Source of the DNA: Anisakis pegreffii
Taxonomy: Eukaryota > Nematoda > Chromadorea > Rhabditida > Anisakidae
Assembly: GCA_035041965.1 (NCBI GenBank)
Contig: JAPYMA010001442.1
Location: forward strand, 1 to 64,000
Direction of reading: 5' to 3'
Length of the DNA stretch: 64,000 nucleotides
Below, piece after piece: positions 47,501 through 59,874 of the stretch. The stretch's first letter is position 1. Every line of letters begins with the position of its first letter. The notes below the pieces were generated by a model that saw nothing but the letters and a program-made list of their open reading frames with translations, searched no databases and was not told where the DNA came from. A program made the position numbers and the translations under genes.

Positions 47501-50500
47501 CAGCCCTCTGAAATGCCATTCATCTGAGTCAGTGTATTCAACTAGATAACGCCGCTCACAGGTGGGTGGAAACGTTATGTGGAGGGGTAAATTTGGAGAA
47601 ATTAACACAACTTCATTGTGTACGTCTTGGAAGCAGATTTTGAAGAAGGCACCTGGAAGAAAACGCGATCTCACTCCAGTTGAGCGATTACTTGGAAAAG
47701 CTGATAGCTATAGGTGCAAACCATATTGAATCGAAAAATTAATTTTAAGTGATGTTCTTATGGACCACTTCTGCACTAGTATCATTTTGTATTAATGATC
47801 ATGACAAAGGAATACCAAAAATATCATTTACTGGAATTTAACTGCAAAACAGGAGCTCAAATTCAATCTTTTTTATTGTTCCCATTGCAGTACCAATAAA
47901 AACCTCACGCTCACTCCAAAAGCAACCGGTCACTGTCTCACAAGTCGATAAAAATGATGATTAAAATTTCATTTAATTCAACACAGCGTTCGCATCTATT
48001 TTCATTTTGTGTTGTTACAAAACCTAACTTTGCATTCAAATTTATGTGCAGTATGCCATACAAATTTTGTCAATCATCGATATTATTTTTCAAAGTATTC
48101 GTAATTCTTTCATTTTTAATTAATCCATCGAGTATTCTGCCTCAGTGCACTCACTCAACATTTCGAATAATAATCTTAATATATCTTCAGATATCTTGTA
48201 TAGTAGATCACTTTCACGAAAAGCAATTCAAAAGCTCTTCGTCATACATGAAACCATATGTCATTATTACTCTCAATCAGTATTACGTCGAATGGAATCA
48301 TTTCTCATAAAAGTAGAACACCGATTGACTTGTATTACGTCGTTAACATTGGGAGCACCAGACAATTATCAGTACCTATGGGAGCACAATTATCAGTACC
48401 TATGGGAACAATTATCAGTACCTATGGGATACCTATGGGAGCACCAGACAATTATCAGTGAGTCTAACTGAATGCACCAGATAATCTCTCACCACTGGCA
48501 CGCTCTCCACCAGGTTCTAAATCTTGAGTACCACCGCACAAATGCGTGACACTAATGCCTGTTCCTTATACCACTTCTGCACTAGTATTTTTCTGGCAAT
48601 GATGCTGATCTTAAGTTCTCACATCATTATTTATAGCTTATCGCACTAAAACCTTGGCTTTTTCTCTCACTTCTTAACATTTCTTATTGCTTTCTTATGT
48701 CAATCGATCCGATTTGTTCAAAGTTCAAGCTAACTCTTCTCTAATTCCAAATATCAGATAAAGGTTTGACCGCAAAGCAGCGCATTAATTCGATCAATAA
48801 ACCATCGCACACCCGACCGTATCATGCACGAGTTCACATTATACAAATCCACCTATTTGAAGAAGCAATCTCATCGCAACGAAAAAATAATCATTCACAA
48901 AGAGGTCGATCAAAGATTCGGATAGATGATCACTTGACAAAGAACTGAATAAGCCCTCACTGAATCAAACGAATCTTCCCAATGCCATGATTTCATATTC
49001 TGCATGAATGTTTTCTCCTGTTTGCTGCACGTAACATTCGATTGCTGTGAACGAAGTCTTGAAGGTGCTCTTGAATGTGCACGTCTCAAAGGATGGAAGA
49101 TACTCGAACCTTTCAGCGATAAAGGCCGCCATTCTTATTCAACGATGGTATCGACGGTGCTTGGCTCGATTGGAGGCGAGACGACGTGCTACGTGGAGCA
49201 TATTTACGGCATTAGAGTATTCGGGAGAACAGGATCAGTTGAAGGTTCGATCCAATTGTTGGAATCTCAAATATTCCTCAACTATCCACTTCTTTTAGTT
49301 GTATAATTTTTTCAGCGATATTATGCGAGCAATGGCCGACTCAGAAAATGCTGGTGTCAACAGTGGTGCACCGTCACTTTCTCAAGGTTTGTTGTGTCTT
49401 ATTCGTATTTCCTATTTTGATTATTCTTTCGCTCTATCCGAACCGAAATCCGAAACCAATTATTGCTGAAAAAGATCGCATTCAGTTGCGCGCATGTACA
49501 TCAACGATTAGAATCGGTCAAAGTATGAGATTGTAGCTTGCATAATTCGATCATGTACTCGTTGCTAGTGGGTACGGTATTCATAGCAGCTGATTGCTTC
49601 CGGTTTCGTATTTGAATGCGGAACTTAATTGGAAAGAATTTGATTTCCATGAATGCAAATAAAAGATAACAAAAAGTAGCTCAGGGGATACGAAGTGATT
49701 CTGTGAAATATCAGTGTTATTTCGGTTCGTCCTAAGTAAAGAAAAGAAAGAGAAAAAAAAGAAAAAGAGAAAAATATTAAAAGCAATCTCAAATTCTCTC
49801 AGTTATTCCATTCAATTGTGGCTATCGAATAAATCCTTTTATTGCGATGCCACACAACAAAAGCAACTTTTGATCTGATGAACTGCTTCTTCTTTTTTTC
49901 AGCACTAGCACCATATACGTCCTGTCAACGTAAGTCAGGCATGACATTGATTGCTCATTTTTGTTGCGACCGCACTATTCTTACTTTTGCCACGCTTGAA
50001 TTGCTAGGTGCTTTGCACTCTCGAGCTTCAATGAGACAAACACACTTCATAGCAATAATGACGATCAATTGAAAGTAAATAATGAGGATCAATTCCCCCA
50101 TGTGAGTAATGAGGGAATTGATCCTCATTATTTACTTCCGTTAGCAGAAAAGCAATCTAAATCCAAACGCACTCATCGACGAAAGATGAAATCAGTTCAT
50201 TATGCAATTTTCTGCATGATTTCAAGATTGGAATTTGCATTTTCCAGAAGATTGCTTGCATGTGCGTCAAAATAACGAGATCAAATTGTTTTTCATGGCT
50301 TGCATTGCTTCTGAAGCAGTCAATATTATCTGCGTTGAGATCTGCATGAGAGGAACATTTCAGCTAACGATCAAGAGCTGGACTACAAATTAGCTGAAGC
50401 GACAAAACCCGAACTATTCAAGGTCGATAAATCCTATAAAGGACCGGTGATTAAGCTCCCACTGAAGAAAGCGCATGTTGATAACATGATTGATGCCTTC

Positions 50501-53500
50501 AAACAAAATAAGGTTCATAGCATTTTTCTTTGTGTTTCGATTAGTGTTTTTGTTTCTATCACCAACTTGGACGCAATGAGAGCGGCATCAGTCTTATCTA
50601 TTATACGCTACAAAAGGAGAAACAGAATTGAGCAGAGAACTGATGTAATACATCTAATCGAACCTAATTGATGCAAATCACATTCATCACAAACTATTGT
50701 AATTGCAACTTCACTGTTTAGCAGTCATGATTAAATTTGTGTTTTGAAGACGATTCATGTGCGTTATTTGCTCATGATACTTCACGAAGCGAGACGAATA
50801 TTCAAAGCGATGCCGTCGGTTGTGCATTTGTCCACGTCACTCTCGAAACAAGTCACAGTATGCGGCGATCTACACGGAAAATTCGATGATCTATCAATTA
50901 TCTTATACAAAGTAACTATTCCTTTAGACTACTTCATCGAGTACATATGATTTTGCGATTCCCATAGTAAACATCTTGCTAAGATAACGAACCATCTCAC
51001 AGTCTGTTTTCAATGAGAAAATGAATGCTAAAGCTTGATCTTGTGCAGAATGGATATCCATCAGTTGATAATCCATACGTGTTCAATGGTGATTTTGTGG
51101 ATCGAGGCTCACAAAGTATCGAGGTTTTTGTGGTTTTGTGTGCTCTCGTCGTCCTCAATCCGTCCTCAGTGGTATTGAATCGTGGTAATCATGAAGATCA
51201 CATCATGAACCTACGGTATGGATTCGTTAAAGAGCTCATGACCAAATACAAGGTAATATGAAGTTTCTGATTTGTTATTAATCATCCGCATTCCTTCTTC
51301 TCAAAAAGACAACTTACTGTGCTCGTTGCACTGATCAAACATTGATTTTTTGTTATTCCAATTGCAATGATTGAATGTGTTGGAAGCGGTATGCGTACAG
51401 CGCTTGATAGCTGTGATTTGCAGGATGCAGCGACTCCAATTGTACGTTTGCTGGAAGATATCTTCTCATGGTTACCACTTGCAACGATTATCGATAACGA
51501 TATATTTGTGACACACGGCGGTGTTTCTGATAAAACCGATCTGAATCAAATACGAAGATTCCCTCGACACAAAGTGAGTAAGCAGCAAATGCGCTCGAAT
51601 TTCCAATTTTTCAGTTCAAATGAGAACAAATGAGAACCAGGGCGAGCGATTTTTTTTCAGTTTATTCAATTCTGATTTCAAGAACGGAGAGAGAATTACG
51701 TGTGCAATGCACTTTTGCAATCAACTGATTCTCAGATATCGAAAGGATTCACTTCGGATGTGACAATGGCTAATCAAATTACTCTTTACTGTATTTGTAC
51801 GCTGAATCGTACTCATTGCAGTATTTATCAATTATGAGACCACCACTTGTGCACCGCAGAGACGGTAAGAAAAGTGTTGATGTGAACGAGTGGAAACTTC
51901 TGTTGGATTTGTTGTGGAGTGATCCGAAGCAGCAGCCAGGGTGTTGGCCGAACGTCTTCCGAGGAGGTGGCTCGTACTTTGGACCGGATGTCAGTCGACG
52001 ATTTTTGGAAAAGTAATTGAACTCTTCCATCCCAATTAATGATGAAACTCGAGCAAGAATTATCAGCAGCCTTAGTTGGATGCTCAGTCTTATTACTGAT
52101 CCTGACTTAGATTCTGAATAATCCAGACACATCATTTAATACGTGAATGTTAATTCAACCTTGAGAAAATATCTGATACCGAGCAAGAATTATCAGCGAA
52201 GACGGTAAGAAATGTGTTAATGAAGTCTTCGATGATGGCTGTGAATCTAATGATGGACTCGCTTTTCAGGAATCATCTCAGATTGCTGGTCCGCTCGCAC
52301 GAATGTAAGTATGAAGGCTATGAGTTCACACATCACCAACGTGTACTCACCGTATTCTCGGCATCAAACTACTATGAACTCGGCAGCAATCGTGGTGCTT
52401 ACGTCAAGTTCTTGGGCCCTAAGCGTGAACCACACTTCGTACAATATATGGCAACAAAAGTGCATCGTAAAGTGACGGTCAGGGAGAGGTAAGTCGAATG
52501 CGGTCTCAACTCTTGAATTGACGAATCCTATTTTGTGGTGGAGTACGGATACGGAGACGGTCTACTCTTTTCAACATTAACAGTCGAAGTCTTCTACCTC
52601 TCGACAGACAATTGTCTCTTTTTTATGGTGCTGAAATTTTTCTAATACTATTTAAATATCAGCTATCACCATTTGATCATTTCTTCGTGACAGTTGATCA
52701 ATCGCTGGCATATGAAACTGATGGAGGGGTGTTTTTTCAAAAATATTTTTTTGCGTTGAATAACTTTGTTTCTTAGATTAAGCATTGTTGAGCAATCTGC
52801 AATAAGGGATTTACGCGAAAAAGTTGGTGCTTTCAATACGCAACTTCAAGAGGAATATACCAAACTGGATCCGAATCGAACAGGTTATATTTCGTATCCT
52901 ACATAACAATTCTGTTGACGTTGCCTAGTTGGTCAGTGAAAGTAATAGCAGTTTCGAGTTTGTTTAAACTGATCAGCGTTAATGCTCTATCAATCGGTAA
53001 TTGTAGGAAAGATCTCAGTGCACAAATGGTGTGAATGTGCTGAGCGCGTGACAAAACTGAATTTACCCTGGCATGCACTCGCCAATCGTTTGGTGACTCT
53101 ATCGAATGATGGTACTCATGTTCTCTATCTTGAAAATCCGCCTCAAGCTTGCTTCACCAAGGGAACTAGGAAGAGTGGAAAGGCTAGTTTGCCGTTCGGC
53201 TTAATTTGTTTTGTTCTCAGTAGAGATTGTTTTTTTGGTATAATTTAACAATATCATTGGTGAATGCAATAAACATGCACAATCTTTTTTTTTTGTTTTT
53301 TTTAAAACCTTTTACTAACAAAATTCTTACTTCAGGAAAATGCAGACGTGGTTGAAACTCTGTACAGACACAAAAGCACATTGGAAACTTTATTCAGATT
53401 TATGGATAAGGTATTATTGATGATATTATGAATCCAGAACAAGCACAATAGATGTTTTCGGGCGATCTTCAAACCATTTTATTCTCAGCAAAACAAATTT

Positions 53501-53754
53501 CTAAAGCTAGTTCTTATTTTTAGTAAAAATGATATTCCAGTGTTGACCTGAACGATTACTTGCAGGATAATTCCGGTCTGGTTTCAATGGACGAATTCTT
53601 GGAAGCTTGCAAAGTGTTAGGTCAATATACAAGAACGCATTTATCGGCCTCGTATTTGGAAGAAATCGCAGAGAGCATCGACTTCAACAAGGATGGCTTT
53701 ATTGACCTGAATGAACTATTGGAGGCGTTCCGTTTGGTCGACAAAAACAAATGA
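41506..53754 (+). CDS. pef-1: PPEF/rdgC Ser/Thr phosphatase with EF-hands
   Basis: This is the calcium-regulated phosphatase family of Drosophila rdgC and human PPEF. Fourteen exons fit in phase: 41506-41563, 49117-49244, 49299-49386, 49903-49929, 50364-50512, 50750-50911, 51049-51252, 51424-51573, 51822-52012, 52270-52488, 52777-52883, 53007-about 53119, 53336-53410 and 53566-53754, near 619 residues. It opens MGCGNSS, a myristoylation/palmitoylation signal as in the family. Then comes an IQ motif, [20 protein letters not shown]. Catalytic motifs are [42 protein letters not shown] and [12 protein letters not shown]. The insert [13 protein letters not shown] is present. EF-hand loops: DPNRTGKISVHK (degenerate end), [12 protein letters not shown] and [12 protein letters not shown] (both canonical). 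The end is [10 protein letters not shown]. Exon 1 lies about 7.5 kb from exon 2, and its link rests on phase and family N-terminus. The 53119 donor is uncertain. Confidence 0.93.
41564..41961 (+). other. Optional extension of the acylation exon
   Basis: The frame opened by MGCGNSS stays open for 151 codons to a stop at 41961. After the canonical donor GTAAGT at 41564, two more donors, 41921 (GTAGCG) and 41954 (GTGTTT), keep the same phase. The extra sequence is rich in Asn, Ser, His and Asp, then basic with Ser ([23 protein letters not shown]). It may be intron that happens to be open, or an alternative N-terminal segment. Confidence 0.4.
42821..42873. repeat. 19-bp tandem repeat, about 3 copies
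   Basis: TTATCGCTGTTCATTCCAC starts at 42821, 42840 and 42859, the third copy diverging at its end. It lies in intron 1 of the phosphatase gene. Confidence 0.85.
44560..44843 (-). CDS. Candidate exons inside PPEF intron 1
   Basis: Two minus-strand exons fit in phase: 44742-44843 ([19 protein letters not shown]) and 44560-44701 ([35 protein letters not shown]). Possible continuations to the left (44300-44540) have open frames but I could not choose one. No family is recognised and no trans-splice acceptor stands close upstream of the ATG. It could be a small gene following the nested gene at 45.3-47.7 kb or chance open frames. Confidence 0.3.
45269..47700 (-). CDS. Unknown gene nested antisense in PPEF intron 1
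   Basis: Eight minus-strand exons join with unbroken phase: 47560-47700, 47211-47325, 46982-47110, 46436-46589, 46111-46206, 45932-46021, 45654-45770 and 45269-45382, at least 318 residues. The 5' end is missing: the first exon seen begins at phase 1. Segments in order are [18 protein letters not shown] and [20 protein letters not shown]; a Lys-rich stretch ([14 protein letters not shown]); a basic Ser/Lys region ([31 protein letters not shown]); a polar Ser/Thr region; then a more ordered end, [20 protein letters not shown] and [20 protein letters not shown], closing NRFAQSA-stop. The basic middle suggests a nuclear or nucleic-acid-binding role (weak inference). Exon 45932-46021 is open in two frames; I used the one that keeps phase. 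The family is not recognised. Confidence 0.6.
48351..48459. repeat. Minisatellite of 22-29 bp units
   Basis: Units of the form GGGAGCACCAGACAATTATC-AGTACCTAT recur about four times with internal length differences: 48351, 48380, 48404 and a partial at the right end. It lies in intron 1 of the phosphatase gene, upstream of its second exon. Confidence 0.85.
50073..50137. repeat. Perfect 25-bp inverted repeat in PPEF intron 4
   Basis: Arms 50073-50097 and 50113-50137 are exact reverse complements (core AATGAGGATCAATTCCC / GGGAATTGATCCTCATT) around a 15-base spacer. It sits in the intron between exons 49903-49929 and 50364-50512. Confidence 0.92.
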
Positions 53755-54307
53755 ATGATTTACGCTGAATAAGGAAGACTGAGAACATGAGTGAAATGAT
53801 GATAAAATGAATGTTTTGTATAGATACACTGCTTCTTCAAGACTGTTTTAAAATACTGATCGTTCAGATGGATCGATGCAATTGCATGATTTCTTACAAT
53901 CAATTGAACATGTTTGTTTCGTTTATCGACATCAAAGGTTCACTCGAAAAGAGAGCGCCTCAATCCATATTTTAATAAGGGAATCGGAAAAGGCTTTTGC
54001 AGTGCTCGATGCATCTCAACAAAGTCCTCATCAGAGCTGGTCGTTGACTTCAGTTGATCGTTTCTCTTGATTGCTGTAATATCTATTATTATACCTCTAT
54101 GATAATAAATTCATAATTGTCAGCTATTAATCGTTGCAACAAGCATTGACTAATGACAGCAAATTGCGCACTTTCGTGCATGGTTTTAAAGCAGTTCATT
54201 TTATGTATGAAAGTCGCAAAGTTCCACATACACAGTGCTCATCCAATTATCTGTTCATTCCGTGCTAATGCTGTAGTGTTCGGTGAACAAATATCTTCCG
54301 AACAACC

Positions 54308-54623
54308 AAATGCTAAAGTACATACAGTGCTCTGCAATGAACTGAATGTATTTGTGTGCGCCTTCAGTTTTTTTCTATTATTATGCATCTCAGCGAACTC
54401 AATGCATACTAATACATACAGCGCTGTACAAGCGAGATGCATATTAATGCATCGCACTTCAACAGTGCTCTACGCCTACCTCAAACTCGGGTAATTGAAC
54501 TAAATGCTGAAGCACATAAAGTGTTCTGCAATGAACTGAATGCATCTGTGTGATTTCAATTCTTTTCCATTAATATGCATCTCAGCGAACTGAATGCATA
54601 TACTCAATGCATACTAATACATC
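54308..54623. repeat. Direct repeat, two copies 194 bases apart
   Basis: About 113 bases starting AAATGCTAAAGTACATACAG at 54308 recur from 54502 with substitutions and a short insertion. Both contain CTGCAATGAACTGAATG and ATGCATCTCAGCGAACT. ATGCAT palindromes are frequent inside. It lies 550 bases past the phosphatase stop. Confidence 0.8.
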
Positions 54624-54629
54624 CTCGAA

Positions 54630-55010
54630 CCCTAGTGGATCTTTGAGTTAAGACTACCGGGACGAAGACCTTCCCCCACTACTATTCAAAGTTTTAATAT
54701 TAGGCCCCCACCTGAAACGGCTGTTTAGATGTAAGCAAAAATAGATTCGAAAATTTTTCGAAATTTTCAAAATTTCAAACCCTCATAACTTCGCCTAGGC
54801 TATATATCGAGAAGTGTACTTTTAACTGCTTATACTACTAGGTCCTCCCTTCACTTCTAGCCGCTAAAAGCACGGGTTCACGTTCCAAGCTGATTCCGAA
54901 AAAATCCACAGGTAGCATCTGAGATCAAGTACCTCGTTGCTGTCGGAGATTATGAGATTAAACCGGAGTAGCTATGAGATTCAATCAAATAATGACCGAA
55001 AGATAAGTAG
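54630..55010. repeat. Atypical island, possible mobile-element remnant
   Basis: The stretch differs in texture from its flanks: CTACCGGGACGAAGACC, TTCCCCCACTACT, AGGCCCCCACCTGAAACGG, a run of AAAATTTT/TCGAAA foldable sequence, then CATAACTTCGCCTAGGCTAT. No open frame or terminal repeats were found. It may be the end of a transposable element; I cannot name a family. Confidence 0.3.
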
Positions 55011-56399
55011 ACAAATAGGTAGCGGTTCGCTGCATTACTATGAATGATATACTTCGTTACTACTCACTGAAATATAGCCACATGCTTAGCCATGCACGTA
55101 GATAAATCTTAGGCAGACTTTGGGTATATGGGTATTGCCAGTCATGTATGTAGGTAACTGAAGAGTCTTCAATGCACTCTATGTTTGGGACTATGCATCA
55201 TTGTGCTCAAAAATGTCGATTTTGCTCGTTGAGTTCTAAATTTGTCAATTTACTCTTGGAATTCACATGGTTAAGTGCATTAGATGATGACAGATGCATG
55301 CATGAGTCATATGAATTCAGTGGGTATGTATGGAAGTGGTACCATAGTGATGCGATGCCATATCATTGCAATCAATAAGCTGTCGTCTCAACTCATTTGG
55401 AGCTTTTCAATGAAACGCTAACGATGTCAACGCAAGAGCCCAAACCTTCTCAAATTCAACACACATATTCGTGTGTCTAATATATCTGACATGGTTCGTC
55501 AGTATCATGTATAATGCCGTCAATGATGGAAGTGGATAAAGAGAAAATTGCAGATAAACTTACGCAACGTCCATCAATCATCTTCATTTAGAATCAACAT
55601 TTGCTTCAATAAGATTTTTCTTTGGTTTTATTGATATTTTCTCACTGCTTCATTATTCGTTCTGAGTCATTGGTAAATTTCCTCCTCTCAAATTTCCTCG
55701 TTTATTCTCATCCTGTGTTCACGTTCCATTCGTGAAAGTACAAACGAACGCGATTCGATGAGAACGATTATAAAATTGATTCCCATAATGACATTTTACT
55801 GTCACTCTGAAATATTCGAAGGATTCCGATCGAAAAATATCGAATTTCTATTCACCTCACCGCGAAACTGGATCACATAAACTGAGAGAGCAGTCTTGAC
55901 CCGTCGCTGATCTAACGTTGATCTGACTGAAGAATTTCAAGTACATTTGCAAAAATAGATCGCAGCTCAAGTTTGTTGTATTATTCAAACTTGGGTAGCG
56001 GTATATCTAGTTTTTTAATGTATTTTGTTGAAGAAAAATGTGCCGCACATCAGCGATTGACGTTGTCGAGACGTTATCATTATGTCAAATTAATCTTTTC
56101 ATTGAATTTGATTCCTGCATTCAGCTGACTAATCTTCAACAGGTTTTCAAAATCATCACTGTTGCCATGGTTCCTACCAGACGAAATGAAATGAATCATC
56201 TTTCGAATGATTCATTCGTCTGCGTTTGTTATTTTGAATACCTTTAGAGCCGTTCGAGGAATATGTGTCATGCATTAATAGTGTGACCTGTCAGGGTGTG
56301 CATGTTGCCATGTTGTTCGCATTCTTAGTTTGTTATCCTCAGCGCCATAGGATACCCTTTCATATTCTCATTTTTTACTTTTAATCAGCCTTCCATTAG

Positions 56400-56671
56400 C
56401 GTCGTAAGAGACACAACAAATCCAAAATTACTCCCTCATTGCCTTCTATTGGAGATGTGCTTACCAAAAATTCAGATATATTATGTTCCTCCGAATCAGA
56501 ACCACATTCACTGATTGATGCTAATATAAGTGTCACATTTCATAAGTTGCTGCCAAATTTCTCTGAATCATCGGATAGGTTGCATTATCGATCGACGAAT
56601 AAATTTATGACCGCATCGAGAGTGAATGCGTTGGCGAAGCAAACTTTTAGCATCAACGAATGTCTATTTAG
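56400..56671 (+). CDS. Candidate internal exon of an unknown gene
   Basis: Behind an ATTAG acceptor the frame reads RRKRHNKSKITPSLPSIGD, then SESEPHSLIDANISVTFHKL and MTASRVNALAKQTFSINEC before a GTTTCA donor. The length is 272 bases, ending at phase 2. It is polar and serine-rich like a disordered region. The neighbouring exons were not found, and the gene is not recognised. Confidence 0.4.
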
Positions 56672-57725
56672 GTTTCACTTCAGTTAAAGTAGCATCGCCT
56701 CTTATGCTTATGAATATCGAAGTTTTGTCACCGAGACCATTTTGAATAATGTTAAGCGCTAATGGCTTCTTATCTGACTGCTTCTATCGCTGAAATGATG
56801 CGCTTAAGATAGCAGAAAATAATGTGATCGCTTCAAGAATTGTTTCAGTTTGCCATCAACATGAGAGAGCACAATGAAGCAGCCACTGAAAAATGTTCAA
56901 TCATGAACTGAAATAAACACCGGGTTTTTTTCAAAGAATTTTCACTCGATTCATCGAAAACCGAACGTTTCTCATTGGAATTCATGTCCGCGATAAAATG
57001 ATAAAGTCTCAGCTTAATGACTCAAGCTATAGAGCTCACGTAGCTTCAACTCCGCTACAGTTTCAAGCCAAAAGTGGTACTGAGCGAAAAGAGTTATTCT
57101 GTTCATACAAGCAGCAATTCGCCCATTCGTGAACCAGCGATCCTTTCCATTAATAATTCATTTAGGATGTCCATCAAAAGACAAGGTGAATAAAACCCAA
57201 ATGTTGATAAATTTGCAGGTATGTTTTACGGCCGAAAACGCATGTATGTATTACCATCAAGACGGCATTTTCTTATCACGCATTGATGAGATTCATAAAT
57301 AACTGTTTCAGTCAGTGAGCCGTTTGCTGTAGTAGTCATTTATCTGCAGCAAAGGGCTCAAATTCATTCATGTCATCTCATGCGTTTCGCCGCTGTTCTT
57401 ATGCTGTTCATGTGCACATTTGGTTGTTGTGTTTTTTGTGTTATTGAATGAGGGAAATTATTGAATTTCATGCCAAACGAAGAGTGTATTATTGTGCAGA
57501 CCGCGATTATTTTTCTTGTGCTTTCCTTCGTCTGCTTCAGACAAAACAAACAATGAGAAATTGAATGGATTGGCAGTTAATGCGAATGCCTTAAAACGAA
57601 ATTATCGCAAGTGCGGGTACTTTATGATACACATTATCTGATCATTATTGTTACCATTATCGCAATCATCCTCTTGTTTATCATCATTTTCATCACTGCT
57701 GCTGTCTTATCGGAGCGTGATAAAA

Positions 57726-59669
57726 TGTCATCAAACACAGCTATTGAATTCTTCAACGGTGAGTTGGCTTTCCGCTAAATTCTTTGGTTTTGTCATTGAT
57801 TATCTCCATCAGTTGGCTGGATATTCCTTGAGCTGAATTGCAACTGAATCTATTTGTGAACAACGCTTTAATTACTCCGAACGAGGAATGCAGAGTGCAG
57901 TTGCGGTGCATTTGAAACGAGGTCTAGCATGCGATATGCAACCGAAACGAGACAATGTACTCGTATGCGCAATAATCTGAATTAGTGCAAACGAACAACA
58001 ATCGCTCGGTATCTTTTCGAATAATGGCACTATTGATGAAAAAATTGTTTCGCGTTGATGAGAACAAAAATTGTACTCATTCAGAGCATTTTATAATTAA
58101 AGTGCCTCTTGTGAGCTTAAGTTAGTGAAGAGGTTGTGAGGGAATGAGCAGAGAATTTTGCAATATTCGCGATTAAATTCATCACATTCATTCACAACGT
58201 TTGATATGTTGATCATATGCATCCATCCCTCTTCCCATATGTGCGCCCTCGTATCATTTCGCGACGGATGAATAAGCACTGCTCCCCTTATTTAAAACAC
58301 TTTAAGCATTCCAGTTCTTCCGAATAGCAAAAAACATCGTTATGTTATTTTGATTCTCAGTTAATTGAAAATGTCGCAATTGAAGTCTACCCGAAAAACA
58401 GAAACGTTGCGTTTCCTCAGCAAAAATTATATCTGAACTATGGAAGGTTACTTTCATGAGTTTCTCCGTAAATTGATGATATCTGGTGATAATTTGTCAT
58501 GCAGTTTGTATTGTTACGATATTAATCACAAATGAAGATTACTTAATTTTGCAACAACATTTAACAATTTTGAGATAAATTATCAACAGTAAATGATAAT
58601 ACTTCATTACCACATCAGCAGAACCAGTCAGAGCAACAGCAAAAGATCGTCGAGCAGAAATTGAAACCGAATCATTCTGTAAGTTTCTTTTTTTTTCTCA
58701 AAACTGTCTGGTTGTTTTTCCTCATTCTATTTTTAAATTCCTTTAGTGTTTGTGTGTTTCATTGTTGGAATGTTGAATTACTCTGTATAATTTTGCACTT
58801 CTCCCTTAGAAATATTACGGTAAATGTGAAAATATTGCAGTAAAATTATGAAAACGCACGAGTAGTCAGGCATAGGTTTATGTTCCTTGGATAATAGCAA
58901 TTTCCTCTTTTTTCTGTTGATCATGTCGAATCGTTACTCGCAAATTATAGGAAAAAATCGTTTCAATTGAATTCATCGAATCATCCATCGTGTCGATTTT
59001 CACAACCATAAATTTTCGTTATCTTCCATAGAAATACCTCATTTCGTGCCATTGATTTTCCAGTTTATTTATGCACTCATTGCATCGAAACGACGTTGTC
59101 TATTCATCGCACTCAACAACACCTCTCATTTTTGCATTCAGCTTATTCCTTTCCGACTTCATTTCCTCGAAACTCTCTCGTTCATCGTTCACTTCTGCCT
59201 TTCATCCATATACCATTCAAAACTACAATATATTTCGATCATACGTACTTGGTAACTAGCAAAATTTGTTGAGCATTCATGTGGGTTTATAACTCAATAA
59301 ATATCAAATGAATATCTATCTACAGCTAACAAATTTTGACTCGATATATGATAGAAGAACTCATGGCGATTGGTGAGAATCCATAATAAAGACTTGAATT
59401 ATTTATGGGTTCACTTATTCCTGCTGATATTCATACCCTACTTTCCATTAATGGCTGCATATATTTGCCGCACGCATACTATCTAGATGGGATTCTTCAT
59501 CAGTCGTGGGCGAAGTCGCGAAAGCTTATATGTGTGAACATTCGAAAAATTCGTTTAATGGATTTCGCGACGGCTTTAGATTATGGATGAACAGTCGCAG
59601 GAAAGACGGAAATTTCATGCAGAATCCTGGCTCATTCAACAGATCGTATGATTCGACAACTTTTTTACT
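57726..59669 (+). CDS. Candidate exons of an unknown plus-strand gene
   Basis: Three segments can be joined in phase: MSSNTAIEFFN (57726-57759, donor GTGAGT), AEPVRATAKDRRAEIETESF (about 58620-58679, donor GTAAGT) and, after GCGAAAG, YMCEHSKNSFNGFRDGF with WMNSRRKDGNF (from 59525). The donors of the first two are canonical. The third acceptor is weak and the far end is not resolved. No family is recognised. Confidence 0.3.
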
Positions 59670-59874
59670 TTCTTACGGAACAAAAATCCATTTCTTCACA
59701 CATCAATCATACGAAGTCATTCTTCGTTTCGACGTATATTCAGAAGATTTTCAATCATTGAAGTTCATGTTTGCTTTTGCCTACGCAAACGACTGTCACA
59801 AATGTTTATCATTCATTGCGATGCAGCGATCCTTTAATGAAGTTTGCCATTCAGTCGTAAATCGTACCTCCTTT

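Noticed and set aside
47664..47735. Very short introns (21 or 39 bases) joining [11 protein letters not shown] to the nested gene
   Set aside because: The frames can be made to fit but the introns are implausibly short and no outside evidence favours them, so the nested gene was left 5'-partial.
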